From: Plantibacter sp. Leaf314
GTDB lineage: Bacteria; Actinomycetota; Actinomycetes; Actinomycetales; Microbacteriaceae
Direction: 5' to 3'
Length of the DNA stretch: 64,000 bases
Assembly: GCF_001423185.1 (NCBI RefSeq)
Contig: NZ_LMOB01000001.1
Location: forward strand, 2,482,490-2,546,489
The notes beneath the pieces were generated by a model. The model saw only the letters and a program-made list of their open reading frames with translations, was not told the origin of the DNA and ran no database searches. The position numbers were made by a program, and so were the translations under genes. How positions within the stretch are numbered: the stretch's first letter is position 1; each line of letters starts with the position of its first letter. This document shows positions 47,824 to 57,961 of this stretch, in pieces.

Positions 47824-49206
47824 CTACGGCAGGTAGTCCACGAGGTCGTCGGACAGTCCGAGGTACGTCGCCGGGGTGAGCTCCAGCAGACGCTGCTTGG
47901 CGGCGTCCCCGATGTCGAGTCGACCGACGAACTCGACGAGTTCCGCCTGGCCGAGCCGCTTCCCGCGGGTGAGTTCCTTGAGCAGCGCGTACGGGTCCTC
48001 GATGCTCGAGCGACCGGCGGTCACTTCGGCGCGGATGACCGTCTGGATCGCTTCGGCGAGCACCTCCCAGTTGTGGTCGAGGTCGTTCGCGAGCACGTCT
48101 TCCGCGAGGTCGATCTGGCCGAGCCCGCCGAGGATGTTGTCGAGGGCCAGCAGGGAGTGGCCGAACCCGACGCCGATGTTGCGCTGGGCGCTCGAGTCGG
48201 TGAGGTCGCGCTGCAGGCGGGAGGTGACGAGCGTCGCGGCGAGGGAGTCCAGGATCGCGCTCGACAGTTCGAGGTTCGCCTCGGCGTTCTCGAAGCGGAT
48301 CGGGTTCACCTTGTGCGGCATGGTCGACGAGCCGGTGGCTCCGGCGACGGGGATCTGGCGGAAGTAGCCGATGGAGATGTAGGTCCAGATGTCCGTGGCG
48401 AGGTTGTGGAGCACGCGGTTCGCGTGGGAGATCTTGCCGTAGAGCTCCGCCTGCCAGTCGTGGGACTCGATCTGCGTCGTCAGCGGGTTCCAGTCGAGCC
48501 CGAGACCCTCGACGAACTCCCGGGAGATGGTGGGCCAGTCGGCTTCGGGGTCGGCGACCACGTGTGCGGCGAAGGTGCCGGTGGCGCCGGAGAACTTGCC
48601 GAGGTACTCGTTCGCCTCGATCTGCCGGGCGATGCGCTCGAGCCGGTAGACGGTGACGGCGAGTTCGCGGCCCATCGTCGTCGGGGTCGCGGGCTGGCCG
48701 TGCGTGCGGGCGAGCATGGGGACGGCGCGGAAGTCGACGGCCTTGGTGCGGAGGGCGTCGAGCACGAGCCGGAGCTTCGGCAGCCAGATGGACTGGACGG
48801 CCTGTGACACGGTGAGCGCGTAGGAGAGGTTGTTGATGTCCTCGCTCGTGCAGGCGATGTGGGTGAGTTCGGCGATGCGGTCGAGTCCCAGTTCGGACAG
48901 GCGGTGGCGCACGAGGTACTCGACGGCCTTCACGTCGTGGCGCGTGACGGCTTCCTTCTCGGCCAGCCAGTCGATGTCGGCCTGACCGAACTCCAGGTAG
49001 AGGGCGCGGAGGCGCTCGACCTCGACCGGCGAGAGCGGGGCGGACCCGAACATGGAGTGCTCGGTGAGGTAGATGAGCCACTCGACCTCGACCTGCACGC
49101 GAGCGCGGTTGAGGCCGGCCTCCGAGAGGTATTCGCCGAGCGCCGTGACGGCGGGGCGGTAGCGGCCGTCGAGCGGGCTGAGCGGCTGGGCGGGGAATTC
49201 GGTCAT
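47824..49206 (-). CDS. purB: Adenylosuccinate lyase PurB
   Basis: This 460-residue enzyme of the fumarase/aspartase superfamily carries the signature GSSTMPHKVNPIRFENAEAN and LARTHGQPATPTTMGRELA. It acts twice in purine synthesis, splitting fumarate from SAICAR and from adenylosuccinate. ATG at 49204-49206; it overlaps the phosphatase gene by four bases. Length is normal. Housekeeping gene. Confidence 0.97.
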   Translation of the reverse strand: MTEFPAQPLSPLDGRYRPAVTALGEYLSEAGLNRARVQVEVEWLIYLTEHSMFGSAPLSPVEVERLRALYLEFGQADIDWLAEKEAVTRHDVKAVEYLVRHRLSELGLDRIAELTHIACTSEDINNLSYALTVSQAVQSIWLPKLRLVLDALRTKAVDFRAVPMLARTHGQPATPTTMGRELAVTVYRLERIARQIEANEYLGKFSGATGTFAAHVVADPEADWPTISREFVEGLGLDWNPLTTQIESHDWQAELYGKISHANRVLHNLATDIWTYISIGYFRQIPVAGATGSSTMPHKVNPIRFENAEANLELSSAILDSLAATLVTSRLQRDLTDSSAQRNIGVGFGHSLLALDNILGGLGQIDLAEDVLANDLDHNWEVLAEAIQTVIRAEVTAGRSSIEDPYALLKELTRGKRLGQAELVEFVGRLDIGDAAKQRLLELTPATYLGLSDDLVDYLP

Positions 49207-49730
49207 GGGGTGGCTCCCTGGGTCAGTGCTGGTTCGAGCTGGTGGAAGAGGGATCGGCAGGCATGGTCGATCATGCCGAGGACGGTTTCGAACATCTGCT
49301 CGTCCGAGTAGTAGGGGTCGGGGACGTCGCGCGTTCCGGCGGTGTTGTCGAAGCTCAGCAGCAGATGCACCTTGGAGCGGTCGGCGTCGTCGCTCGCCCA
49401 GGCGCGGAGGATGCGTTCGTGGCTGCGATCGAGCGCGACGACGAGGTCGTAGCTGTGGAAGCGGTCGGGGTCGAACTGCTTGGCGCGGTGGGCGGTGGCG
49501 TCGTGGCCGTGGGCCCGGAGGGCGGCGACGGTCCGGTGGTCGGCGTGCTCGCCGACGTGCCAGTCGCCGGTGCCCGCGGAGGAGACCTCGACGAGCTGTT
49601 CCAGACCGGCGGCCGCGACGAGGTCGGTGAACACGCTCTCCGCCATCGGGGATCGACAGATGTTGCCCGCGCAGACGAAGCACACGCGGAACGGGGTGGT
49701 GCCGGGGTCGGCCTCCCCGAGGGTGTTCAT
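49203..49730 (-). CDS. Low-molecular-weight protein-tyrosine phosphatase
   Basis: This 175-residue phosphatase has the active-site loop C20-AGNIC-R26 in VCFVCAGNICRSPMAE and the C-terminal general acid in DVPDPYYSDEQMFETV. It dephosphorylates phosphotyrosine in the cytosol. CAGAAT lies six bases before the ATG at 49728-49730, so the mRNA is leaderless. The four-base overlap with purB shows cotranscription, a known pairing in actinobacteria. Confidence 0.92.
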   Translation of the reverse strand: MNTLGEADPGTTPFRVCFVCAGNICRSPMAESVFTDLVAAAGLEQLVEVSSAGTGDWHVGEHADHRTVAALRAHGHDATAHRAKQFDPDRFHSYDLVVALDRSHERILRAWASDDADRSKVHLLLSFDNTAGTRDVPDPYYSDEQMFETVLGMIDHACRSLFHQLEPALTQGATP

Positions 49731-49904
49731 GCGTCTATTCTGGCCGACCGCGCCCGGGCCGTCGAACTGTTCCCGTCAGACTCCTCCACACCTCGCCGCC
49801 GGCACGGCCGCTCCACAACGGGCGGTCGCCGAAGCCTGGCGGATCCGCGGGTTTGCCAGAGTCGGCCGTGATGCCGGCGGTGAGCGGGCGAAAGGTGAGT
49901 GGAC

Positions 49905-50210
49905 ATGGCAGTTGACTACGACTCTTGGACGATGGGCTCTTGGTCGCCTCAGACAGCAGAGGAGGCCCTAGCGGTGCTCGAAGCGCGGGCGCGGTGTGTT
50001 CAGGCTGTCCTGAGTGCGCTCGACACCGGCATCGCCGGCTTCGTGCGCAGCCGATCCGGGCTGGACTGGGTGGGGCCCGCGGCGTTGGAGTTCTCCTGGG
50101 CAGCCGACGACCTCGTCCGACAGTTGCGGGAGGCTTCGTCGGCGCTCGACGAGGCGCTCCGGAGGTCGCGTGGAGCAGCTTCGGCCATCTCTGCCGGGAT
50201 CGACGGATGA
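49905..50210 (+). CDS. WXG-type small helical protein
   Basis: This 101-residue protein is predicted to form two helices joined by a turn with W55-V56-G57 (GLDWVGPAALEFSW), the WXG motif of type VII secretion substrates, at the usual mid-position. The helices have the alanine-rich heptad-like pattern (AEEALAVLEARARCVQAVL and RQLREASSALDEALR). The C-terminal YxxxD/E-type export signal is not visible. ATG 49905 with AAAGG. It overlaps the hydrolase gene by four bases, and that protein could be its partner effector. The ESX core genes are not in this window. Confidence 0.72.
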   Translation: MAVDYDSWTMGSWSPQTAEEALAVLEARARCVQAVLSALDTGIAGFVRSRSGLDWVGPAALEFSWAADDLVRQLREASSALDEALRRSRGAASAISAGIDG

Positions 50211-51661
50211 GTGACGACATCGTGCTCCGTGGCGGTGGGGTGGTCGCTGTCGCTACGGACGGCCATCTCGATCTCGCGCGCGTCCTGGCCTGGCTCGCAG
50301 CTTCGTGCGAGGAGTGGGGCGGACAACTCGACACGGTGGGCCAGATGGACACCTCACGCGCGCCAACGGGACCACTCCTGGTTCCGCAGCTCGACGGGGA
50401 GGCAGGACGAGAGGCTGTCGAGCGTGCGGCAGCCAAGCTCCGGCACGCAGCCGGCGATGCGAGCCATCTCGGTGGTCGACTCGTCCTGTCTGCTGAAGCG
50501 TACGGCGACATCGAGCGCATGGTCGCCTCGCTGTTCGAACTGACCGACGGCGCGAACGCTTGGGTCTCGGGCGCGTTGCCAGTGAGCTGGGTACCGGGAG
50601 CCGTTGGTGTCGGTGCCGTCCTGCTGCTCGGGACGCTCGTCCGCGCGGCTGTCGGCGCAGTGTCGCGGGAGGCAGGAGAGCAGTTCGATGCCGCCACCGA
50701 GAAAGGTCTGCGTGATCTGATGGCGACACCGCTTTTCGCGGACGCGGTGCGCCGCATCGTCTCGTCGGCCGATGAATGGCTCGTCGGGGCCGGCGGCATC
50801 CCAGCCGGCATCGTGTCCATACTGGCCAGCGCTGAGGGCGTGCCGGGCGTTGCGCTGGCCGCGTTGGTGGTCGCGCGCACCGCCGATGGAACCGGGCTCT
50901 TCACCGCAACAGGAGTGCGCGCATCCGCTGCTCCTTCGTCGGAGGATGACGACGGTAGGGTCCCTCCACCGACGACCTACGAGGAACTCGCCAGACGGAT
51001 GCCACACGGTGGTGACGGGAGCCCGCAGATCCGGATCGAGCGGCACGTCGACGCCGCAGGGGCGGAGCAGTGGATCGTCTGGTCGGGCGGGACGATCGAC
51101 ACCGGCTTCCCGACGAGCGGCTCGGAGCCGTGGGACAACCGGAGCAACCTGTACGGCGTCGCCGCCTCCGCGCTCCCGGGTCTCGCTGCCGACAGCACCA
51201 GGGCGACCCTCCAGGCCATGGAACTCGCGGGCGTCCCCAAAGGGGCATCGGTCCTCCACGTCGGCTACTCGCAGGGTGGGATCGTCGCAGCGGCCATCGC
51301 AGCAAGCGGCGACTACGATTCATCGCTCGTCACCTTCGGCTCACCGGTCGACACGGTCGTCTTCGACGAGGACGTGCCGCGGGCGCACTTCGAGCACACC
51401 GAAGATGTCATACCGGCGTTGTCGGGGCGGCACGAGGGCCAGCCTGCTGGAGGAACTGTCATCAGCCGGTCTCTGTACGACGGTGCGGCTCCACCGAGTG
51501 GAGACGACCCACTCCCGGCCCACGGGCTTGAGAACTACCAGAACACGGCCCGATTGGCAGATACCTCAGCGGATCCACGCCTGCGAAACGTCATCGGGCC
51601 ACTCGCTGAGCTGGCGGACGACGGTCGGTCATCGCAGTATCGGGCGGAGCGGGTGGAGTGA
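50207..51661 (+). CDS. Alpha/beta hydrolase, WXG-associated candidate effector
   Basis: This 484-residue protein combines a helical N-terminal ~130 residues, one hydrophobic stretch (~131-150, VGVGAVLLLGTLVRAAVGAV) and a C-terminal alpha/beta-hydrolase domain (~285-484). The nucleophile elbow is HVGYSQGGIV with Ser355 (GxSxG). Candidate acid Asp400 (HTEDVIPAL) and His439 (LPAHGLENY) complete a catalytic triad. No classical signal peptide is visible. Lipase/esterase or cutinase-like activity is likely; substrate unknown. The ATG at 50207 overlaps the WXG-type gene by four bases, so the two are made together, as in type VII effector-chaperone pairs. Confidence 0.75.
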   Translation: MSDDIVLRGGGVVAVATDGHLDLARVLAWLAASCEEWGGQLDTVGQMDTSRAPTGPLLVPQLDGEAGREAVERAAAKLRHAAGDASHLGGRLVLSAEAYGDIERMVASLFELTDGANAWVSGALPVSWVPGAVGVGAVLLLGTLVRAAVGAVSREAGEQFDAATEKGLRDLMATPLFADAVRRIVSSADEWLVGAGGIPAGIVSILASAEGVPGVALAALVVARTADGTGLFTATGVRASAAPSSEDDDGRVPPPTTYEELARRMPHGGDGSPQIRIERHVDAAGAEQWIVWSGGTIDTGFPTSGSEPWDNRSNLYGVAASALPGLAADSTRATLQAMELAGVPKGASVLHVGYSQGGIVAAAIAASGDYDSSLVTFGSPVDTVVFDEDVPRAHFEHTEDVIPALSGRHEGQPAGGTVISRSLYDGAAPPSGDDPLPAHGLENYQNTARLADTSADPRLRNVIGPLAELADDGRSSQYRAERVE

Positions 51662-51700
51662 TCCGCCGCCGCTCCCGCCGACGGGTCAGACCCGCGTCCG

Positions 51701-52093
51701 TCAGTCGCGCTTCTTCGGGCGGATGATGATGCCGAGCAGCCAGTTCACGATGGAGATGACGATCGCGCCGAGGACACCCCACCAGAACCCGTCGACGCTC
51801 AGGCCGAATCCGAACCAGCCGCTGATGCCCGCGGTGATGAGCAGGAGGAGGCCGTTGATGAGCAGGCCGATCAACCCGAGCGTCAGGATGTACAGCGGGA
51901 AGGCGAGCACCTTGATGACCGAGCCGATGATCGTGTTGACGATCGCGAAGATCAGCGCGACCAGCGCATAGGTGAGGACGATCTCGAGCGTGCCGCCCGG
52001 CGCGTAGGGGGTCATGTGCACGCCCGAGACCAGCAGGGTCGTGACCCAGATGGCGAAGGCGTTGGCGAGCAGGTTCAGCAGAAAACGTCCCAT
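51701..52093 (-). CDS. Phage-holin-family-IV/YvlD-like membrane protein
   Basis: This 130-residue protein has four transmembrane segments (FLLNLLANAFAIWVTTLL, LTYALVALIFAIVNTIIG, LAFPLYILTLGLIGLLINGL, FWWGVLGAIVISIVNWLLG), the four-TM superfamily IV holin/YvlD pattern. The chromosomal family is not phage-linked; in Bacillus it is a stress gene. ATG 52093 has GGGAGG upstream; a further ATG at 52102 is an alternative. Ends in a basic RPKKRD tail. Confidence 0.85.
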   Translation of the reverse strand: MGRFLLNLLANAFAIWVTTLLVSGVHMTPYAPGGTLEIVLTYALVALIFAIVNTIIGSVIKVLAFPLYILTLGLIGLLINGLLLLITAGISGWFGFGLSVDGFWWGVLGAIVISIVNWLLGIIIRPKKRD

Positions 52094-52193
52094 GGGGGCC
52101 ATCCTCCCACTCCCGTAGCGCCCACGACAGGGCCGGTCTGGGCAAGCGCACTGCATTCCGCCGCGGGTATCCGTCGCGCCCTAGACTCGTCGG

Positions 52194-53345
52194 GTGAGTG
52201 AGAACCCGCCTACCACCGCCCAGCCGGCCGCTCAGCCGGGCCGGAGCCCGGTCCGTCTCCGCCCCGAGATCGCCGATCTGCCGCCCTACCGCCAGGGCAA
52301 GCCCGCAGCACCCGACGCGTTCAAGCTCTCCAGCAACGAGGTCCCGTTCCCGCCGCTCGACGCCGTCCTCACGGCGATCACCGACACCGCGGCGCACGCC
52401 CACCGCTACCCCGACGGTGCGGCCCTGGCGCTGCGCACGGCGCTCGCCGAAGCGAACGGCGTGACGCCCGAACGCATCCACATCGGTGCCGGTTCGGTCG
52501 CGCTGCTCAGCCAGTTCATCACCGCGACCGCGGGTCCGGGCGACGAGGTCGTCTTCGCCTGGCGGTCCTTCGAGGCCTACCCGGGTCTCGTCACCGTCGC
52601 CGGCGCCACCTCCGTCCCCGTCCCGAACCGGGCCGACGGCTCCCACGACCTCGACGCGATCGCCGCCGCCGTCACCGACCGCACCCGGGTCGTCATCGTC
52701 TGCACCCCGAACAACCCGACGGGCACCGTCGTCGGACGCGAAGCCTTCGAGACGTTCCTCCGCGCGATCCCCTCCGACGTCCTCGTCCTCCTCGACGAGG
52801 CCTACCGCGAGTTCGTCACCGACGACGACGCCGTCAACGGGATCCCGCTCCTCGACGCCCACCCGAACCTCGTCGTGCTCCGCACCTTCTCCAAGGCCTA
52901 CGGACTCGCCGGCCTGCGCGTCGGCTGGGCGATCGGTCACGAGCTCGTCCTCGACGGCGCCCGCAACGCAGCCATCCCGCTCTCGAGCACGGCCCCCGCA
53001 CAGCAGGCGGCCATCGCCGGACTCGCGAACGCCGACGACATCCGTGCGCGCGTCGCCGTCATCACCGAACGACGCGACGCGCTCGCCGATGCGCTGCGCG
53101 AGCAGGGCTGGTTCATCCCCGAGGCCCAGGGCAACTTCGTCTGGTTCGGCCTCGGTTCGCACGCTGCGGCGGCGAACGAGGTCTTCCTCGCCCACGGCAT
53201 CGTGGGACGCGCCTTCCCCGGCGACGGCGTCCGCATCTCCATCGGCGAGGCGGAGTCGATCGAGCCGCTCCTCGCCGCGACCGCCGAGATCCTCGCCGCA
53301 CTGCCGGCCGACCACCCGACACGAGAGGGAGTGCGCTCACGATGA
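52194..53345 (+). CDS. hisC: Histidinol-phosphate/aromatic aminotransferase
   Basis: This 383-residue class I/II aminotransferase has the PLP Lys234 in [16 protein letters not shown]201-EAYREF and IYxN-like [12 protein letters not shown] near the N-terminus. It catalyses a transamination of histidinol phosphate or aromatic amino acids (HisC2/Pat type). TAGACT lies six bases before GTG 52194, fixing the start. It overlaps the E1alpha gene by four bases, so it leads the 2-oxoacid dehydrogenase operon. A role in branched-chain or aromatic amino-acid metabolism rather than histidine synthesis is likely from this context. Confidence 0.85.
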   Translation: MSENPPTTAQPAAQPGRSPVRLRPEIADLPPYRQGKPAAPDAFKLSSNEVPFPPLDAVLTAITDTAAHAHRYPDGAALALRTALAEANGVTPERIHIGAGSVALLSQFITATAGPGDEVVFAWRSFEAYPGLVTVAGATSVPVPNRADGSHDLDAIAAAVTDRTRVVIVCTPNNPTGTVVGREAFETFLRAIPSDVLVLLDEAYREFVTDDDAVNGIPLLDAHPNLVVLRTFSKAYGLAGLRVGWAIGHELVLDGARNAAIPLSSTAPAQQAAIAGLANADDIRARVAVITERRDALADALREQGWFIPEAQGNFVWFGLGSHAAAANEVFLAHGIVGRAFPGDGVRISIGEAESIEPLLAATAEILAALPADHPTREGVRSR

Positions 53346-54481
53346 GCCGTTCCGGAGACGACCCCACCGTGCCCAGCGTCCAGTTCATCGACGCCGCCGG
53401 CACCTTCGCGCCGAACGAGCACGCGGAGCGATACCAACCGTTCGTCGATCGCCTCACCGAGACCGATCTGCAGCAGTTCTACCGCGACATGGCGAACGTC
53501 CGCGCCTTCGACATCGAGGCGACGAACCTGCAGCGCCAGGGACAGATGGCGTTGTGGCCGCCGTCCCACGGTCAGGAGGCCGCGCAGGTCGGTTCCGCCC
53601 GGGCGGCGCGCGCGCAGGACCACATCTTCCCCTCCTATCGGGAGCACGTCGTCGCCATGATCCGCGGCGTCGACCCCATCGACATCGTGCGACTCATGCG
53701 CGGCAACACCCACGGTGGCTGGGACCCGGCAGACCCGTCGAACGGCAACGTGCACCTGTACACGCTGGTGCTCGCCGCGCAGACGCTGCACGCCACCGGC
53801 TACGCCATGGGCATGACCTTCGACAAGGTCGTCGGTACCGGCGACCCCGAGCGGGACGCCGCGGTCCTCGTCTACTTCGGTGACGGCTCGAGCTCGGAGG
53901 GCGACGCGAACGAGGCGTACATCTACGCCGCCAGCTACCAGACCCCGCAGGTGTTCTTCCTCCAGAACAACCAGTGGGCGATCTCCGTCCCCGTCTCGCG
54001 TCAGGCGCGCGAACCGTTGTACCAGCGCGCGGCGGGCTTCGGCCTGGACAGCGTCCGCATCGACGGCAACGACGTCCTGGCGAGCTATGCCGCGGCGGCG
54101 AAGCACCTCGACGACGCCCGCGCCGGCCGTGGTCCGAGCCTCATCGAGGCGATGACCTACCGCATCGGCGCGCACACCACGAGCGACGACCCGACCAAGT
54201 ACCGGACGGACGACGAGCTGCAGTCGTGGATCGCCCGCGACCCGATCATCCGGTTCAAGACGTACCTGCGAGGGCTCGGCGCGTCCGACGCGTTCTTCGC
54301 CGAGGTCGACGAGGAGGCCGCTGCCCTCGCCGAGGACACCCGCGTCAGGACCCTGGCCCTCGAAGCACCGGGGCGCGGGCTCATCTTCGACGGTGTCTAC
54401 TCCGAACCGCACCCGCTGATGGCCGAGCAGCAGGCTTGGCTCGAACGCTACGAGGCCTCGCTCGAAGGGGGCAACGCATGA
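53342..54481 (+). CDS. bkdA: 2-oxoacid dehydrogenase E1 alpha subunit, branched-chain type
   Basis: This 379-residue thiamine-diphosphate enzyme has [18 protein letters not shown] (ThDP-binding GDG...N motif), [11 protein letters not shown] and [16 protein letters not shown]. Separate alpha and beta subunits are typical of the branched-chain 2-oxoacid dehydrogenase (BCKADH), while actinobacterial pyruvate dehydrogenase usually uses the AceE homodimer. It decarboxylates 2-oxoacids and passes the acyl group to E2. Overlaps hisC and E1beta by four bases. Confidence 0.88.
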   Translation: MSRSGDDPTVPSVQFIDAAGTFAPNEHAERYQPFVDRLTETDLQQFYRDMANVRAFDIEATNLQRQGQMALWPPSHGQEAAQVGSARAARAQDHIFPSYREHVVAMIRGVDPIDIVRLMRGNTHGGWDPADPSNGNVHLYTLVLAAQTLHATGYAMGMTFDKVVGTGDPERDAAVLVYFGDGSSSEGDANEAYIYAASYQTPQVFFLQNNQWAISVPVSRQAREPLYQRAAGFGLDSVRIDGNDVLASYAAAAKHLDDARAGRGPSLIEAMTYRIGAHTTSDDPTKYRTDDELQSWIARDPIIRFKTYLRGLGASDAFFAEVDEEAAALAEDTRVRTLALEAPGRGLIFDGVYSEPHPLMAEQQAWLERYEASLEGGNA

Positions 54482-55458
54482 CGATCACCACCATGCCGAT
54501 GGCGAAGGCGCTGAACGCCGGTCTCCGCAAGGCGATGACCGAGAACGACAAGGTCCTGCTCATGGGCGAGGACATCGGCCCGCTCGGCGGTGTCTTCCGC
54601 GTCACGGAGGGGCTGCACGCCGAGTTCGGCGGCGACCGCGTCCTCGACACCCCGCTCGCGGAGTCCGGCATCGTCGGGACGGCGATCGGTCTCGCGATGC
54701 GCGGCTACCGGCCCGTGTGCGAGATCCAGTTCGACGGATTCGTGTTCCCGGCCTTCAACCAGATCACGACGCAGCTCGCCAAGCTGACCAATCGTCACGA
54801 GGGCAAGCTGCAGATGCCCGTCGTCATCCGGATCCCGTACGGCGGGCACATCGGTGCGGTGGAACACCACCAGGAGAGCCCGGAAGCCTACTTCGCCCAC
54901 ACGGCCGGCCTCCGGGTCGTGAGCCCGTCGACGCCGAACGACGCGTACTGGATGATCCAGGAGGCGATCGCGTCGAACGACCCCGTCGTCTTCCTCGAGC
55001 CGAAGAGCCGCTACTGGCCGAAGGGCGAGGTCGACCTCGACGGCTCGGCCGCCCCGCTCCACGGCAGCCGCGTCGTCCGCACCGGCACGGAGGTCACGCT
55101 GGCCGGCCACGGTGCCATCGTGAGTGTCATGCTCCAGGCCGCCGAACTCGCCGCAGCCGAGGGGACGAGCGTCGAGGTCGTCGACATGCGATCGCTGTCA
55201 CCCGTCGACTACGACCCGCTCGTCGAGTCCGTCCGTCGCACCGGCCGGCTGGTCTACGTGCAGGAGGCGCCCGGTTTCACGAGCGTCGGCTCGGAGGTCG
55301 CGGCCACGGTCACCGAGCGTGCGTTCTATTCGCTCGAGGCACCCGTCCTGCGGGTGTCCGGGTTCGACACCCCGTTCCCGCCGGCGAAGCTCGAAGGCGT
55401 CTACCTCCCGGATGCCGACCGCATCCTCGAGGCGGTCGACCGCTCGTTGGCCTACTGA
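54478..55458 (+). CDS. bkdB: 2-oxoacid dehydrogenase E1 beta subunit
   Basis: This 326-residue transketolase-type beta subunit includes [54 protein letters not shown] and [18 protein letters not shown]. It forms the alpha2beta2 E1 with the product upstream. ATG at 54478 overlaps the E1alpha stop. Ends 26 bp before E2. Confidence 0.9.
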   Translation: MTITTMPMAKALNAGLRKAMTENDKVLLMGEDIGPLGGVFRVTEGLHAEFGGDRVLDTPLAESGIVGTAIGLAMRGYRPVCEIQFDGFVFPAFNQITTQLAKLTNRHEGKLQMPVVIRIPYGGHIGAVEHHQESPEAYFAHTAGLRVVSPSTPNDAYWMIQEAIASNDPVVFLEPKSRYWPKGEVDLDGSAAPLHGSRVVRTGTEVTLAGHGAIVSVMLQAAELAAAEGTSVEVVDMRSLSPVDYDPLVESVRRTGRLVYVQEAPGFTSVGSEVAATVTERAFYSLEAPVLRVSGFDTPFPPAKLEGVYLPDADRILEAVDRSLAY

Positions 55459-55484
55459 ACATCGAAGGAAGACGAGGAACCACG

Positions 55485-56861
55485 ATGAGTGATCTCCAGT
55501 TCGAACTGCCGGACGTCGGCGAAGGCCTGACCGAGGCCGAGATCGTCGCTTGGAAGGTCGCGCCCGGCGACACCGTGTCGGTGAACCAGGTGCTGGTCGA
55601 GATCGAGACCGCGAAGTCGCTCGTCGAACTCCCGTCCCCGTTCGCCGGCACCGTCGGCGCGCTGCTGGTCGACGAGGGACAGACCGTCGACGTCGGGACG
55701 CCGATCATCAGCGTGACCTCGGGTGACGCCGCGGCACCCGCCGAGTCGACCGCCCCCGCCCCCGCCGGAGCGACCGAATCGGAGGCTGCCACCCTGGCCG
55801 CGGACACCGCCGCGAGCGTCTCCCCGGCCGAAGAACCGCGCCCCGGCGCCGTGCTCGTCGGGTACGGCAGCGCCGGCGCGACGTCCAGTCGTCGTCGTGG
55901 ACGCGGCGCGACCCCGGTGATCGAGCCGGCGAGCCCTGCCGTCAGCCCGACGCCGCCCGTGCGCCGTCAGCCTCCGACGAGCATCCCGGCCGCTTCGGCA
56001 CTGCCCGTCATCGCGAAGCCGCCGATCCGGAAGCTGGCGAAGGACCTCGAGGTCGACCTCACGACGATCGAGGGCACGGGACTCGCGGGCGAGATCACCC
56101 GCGACGACGTCATCCGCGAGGCCAGCCAGGCGAGCGTCTTCCGCAACATCGAGACGCCGGAGTGGGCGGACGAGCGCGAGGAGCGGATCCCCGTCAAGGG
56201 CGTCCGTAAGGCGATCGCGACCGCCATGACGCGGAGCGCGTTCACCGCGCCACACGTCTCCCTCTTCGTCGACGTCGATGCGACCCGCACGATGGAGTTC
56301 GTCAAGCGCCTCAAGAACTCGACGGACTTCGCGGGTGTCAAGGTCTCGCCGCTCCTCATCATGGCGAAGGCGATGATCTGGGCGGTGCGGCGCAACCCGA
56401 CCGTCAACAGTGAGTGGACGGACCAGGAGATCATCGTCCGCCACTACGTCAACCTCGGCGTGGCCGCCGCGACCCCTCGCGGGCTCATCGTGCCGAACGT
56501 CAAGGAGGCGCAGGCGATGAGTCTGCTCGAGCTCGCACGGGCCCTCGAGACCCTGACGCTCACCGCTCGCGACGGGAAGACGCCACCGGCCGATCAGCAG
56601 AACGGCACGATCACGGTGACCAACATCGGCGTCTTCGGCATGGACACGGGAACCCCGATCCTCAACCCGGGCGAGGTGGGCATCGTGGCACTCGGCACGA
56701 TCAAGCAGAAGCCGTGGGTCGTCGACGGTGAGGTGCGCAGTCGCTTCGTCACGACGCTCGGTGCGTCCTTCGACCACCGGGTCGTCGACGGCGATGTGGC
56801 GAGCCGCTTCCTGGCCGATGTGGCCTCGATCATCGAGGAGCCGGCGCTGCTGCTCGACTGA
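55485..56861 (+). CDS. bkdC: 2-oxoacid dehydrogenase E2, dihydrolipoamide acyltransferase
   Basis: This 458-residue E2 has one N-terminal lipoyl domain (lipoylated Lys in [15 protein letters not shown]), an Ala/Pro-rich linker, a peripheral-subunit-binding domain ([18 protein letters not shown], ~182-215) and the catalytic core ([18 protein letters not shown] near the end). It transfers the acyl group to CoA. E3 (dihydrolipoamide dehydrogenase) is not in the window. Completes the operon started by hisC. ATG 55485 preceded by GAAGGAAGACGAGG. Confidence 0.93.
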   Translation: MSDLQFELPDVGEGLTEAEIVAWKVAPGDTVSVNQVLVEIETAKSLVELPSPFAGTVGALLVDEGQTVDVGTPIISVTSGDAAAPAESTAPAPAGATESEAATLAADTAASVSPAEEPRPGAVLVGYGSAGATSSRRRGRGATPVIEPASPAVSPTPPVRRQPPTSIPAASALPVIAKPPIRKLAKDLEVDLTTIEGTGLAGEITRDDVIREASQASVFRNIETPEWADEREERIPVKGVRKAIATAMTRSAFTAPHVSLFVDVDATRTMEFVKRLKNSTDFAGVKVSPLLIMAKAMIWAVRRNPTVNSEWTDQEIIVRHYVNLGVAAATPRGLIVPNVKEAQAMSLLELARALETLTLTARDGKTPPADQQNGTITVTNIGVFGMDTGTPILNPGEVGIVALGTIKQKPWVVDGEVRSRFVTTLGASFDHRVVDGDVASRFLADVASIIEEPALLLD

Positions 56862-56909
56862 GTCCTTGGGCCTCGGACCACCCGGTCCCTGAGACTCCGA
56901 TGGACGATT

Positions 56910-56938
56910 TTGAGAATCAGTATCAATAGGCGTAGCGT
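56910..56938 (+). promoter_or_regulatory. Zur box and promoter of the zinc operon
   Basis: TTGAGAATCAGTATCAA (56910-56926) is an imperfect palindrome with TTGA/TCAA arms, very close to the Zur/Fur-type consensus TGANAATNATTNTCA. TTGAGA (56910) and TAGCGT (56933-56938) fit as -35 and -10 at 17-bp spacing, so a bound repressor blocks the promoter. The znuA-znuC-znuB-zur order directly downstream identifies the binder as Zur with good confidence. Confidence 0.85.
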
Positions 56939-56971
56939 TGGGGCTCTCACCCCGATCGAGAAGGTTCATCC

Positions 56972-57961
56972 ATGCGCGCTCGCACCCTGCTCCCGGCTCT
57001 CGCTGTCCTCCCGGCAGCCGCCCTCGTCCTCGCGGGCTGCTCCGGCAGCCCCGCCGCGAGCTCGACCGACGACGGCAAGATCAGCATCGTCGCCTCCACC
57101 AACGTCTACGGCGACATCGCCTCGAAGATCGGCGGGAAGGACGTGGAGGTCACGTCACTGATCACCTCGGCCGCCCAGGACCCGCACTCCTACGAGGCGA
57201 GCACGCAGGATCAGCTCTCCATCAAGAACGCGGACGTCGTCATCGAGAACGGTGGCGGCTACGACCCCTTCGTCGACACCCTCCTCGACGCCGCGAAGAA
57301 CACCTCCGTCGAGGTCGTGAACGTCGTCGACCTGTCGGGTCTCGCCCCGGACGACGACCACGCCGACGAGGAGCACACGGAGGAGGCACACACCGACGAG
57401 GCCCACGCCGACGAGGACGGCCACGACCACATCGAGGGCTTCAACGAGCACGTCTGGTACAGCCTGCCCACGATGGCGAAGCTCGCCGACGAGCTGGCGA
57501 AGGAGCTCGGCGAGCTCGACAGCGCCAACGCCGACACCTACACGGCCAACGCGAAGTCCTTCACCGACTCGCTCGCCACGATCGAGACCGCGCAGGCCGC
57601 CATCAAGACCGCGCACGACGGCGAGGGCGTCGCGATCACCGAGCCCGTCCCGCTCTACCTGCTCGAGGCCGCCGGCCTGAAGAACCGCACGCCGGACGCC
57701 TTCAGCGAGGCCATCGAGGAGGGCACGGACGTCTCCCCGACCGTCCTCAAGGAGACGCTCGACCTCTTCGGCAGCGGAACCGTCGCCCTGCTTGCCTACA
57801 ATGAGCAGACGAGCGGCGCGGAGACCGAGCAGGTCAAGACCGCCGCGGAGAACGCAGGCGTGCCGGTGCTGTCATTCACCGAGACCCTCCCGGACGGCAA
57901 GGACTACCTCTCGTGGATGACCGAGAACGTCGACGCCGTGGCGGACGCCCTGGGTCGATGA
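56972..57961 (+). CDS. znuA: Zinc ABC transporter substrate-binding lipoprotein
   Basis: This 329-residue lipoprotein has lipobox L-A-G-C (Cys23), STNVYGDIASKIGGKDVEV and AQDPHSYEAS, the ZnuA/SBP_bac_9 pattern, with metal-binding His in DPHSYE and HVWYSLPTM. A His/Asp/Glu-rich loop (DDDHADEEHTEEAHTDEAH near 128-146) is the flexible zinc-collecting insert of ZnuA proteins. It captures Zn2+ outside the membrane for ZnuBC. First gene after the Zur box; its TGA overlaps the znuC ATG. Confidence 0.93.
   Translation: MRARTLLPALAVLPAAALVLAGCSGSPAASSTDDGKISIVASTNVYGDIASKIGGKDVEVTSLITSAAQDPHSYEASTQDQLSIKNADVVIENGGGYDPFVDTLLDAAKNTSVEVVNVVDLSGLAPDDDHADEEHTEEAHTDEAHADEDGHDHIEGFNEHVWYSLPTMAKLADELAKELGELDSANADTYTANAKSFTDSLATIETAQAAIKTAHDGEGVAITEPVPLYLLEAAGLKNRTPDAFSEAIEEGTDVSPTVLKETLDLFGSGTVALLAYNEQTSGAETEQVKTAAENAGVPVLSFTETLPDGKDYLSWMTENVDAVADALGR

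Noticed and set aside
51701..52093. Prophage holin
   Set aside because: The four-helix family is chromosomal (YvlD-like) and there are no phage genes nearby.
54717..55484. N-terminal extension of the E2 gene into E1beta
   Set aside because: The lipoyl domain starts at 55485 and the extension overlaps E1beta in another frame without family similarity.
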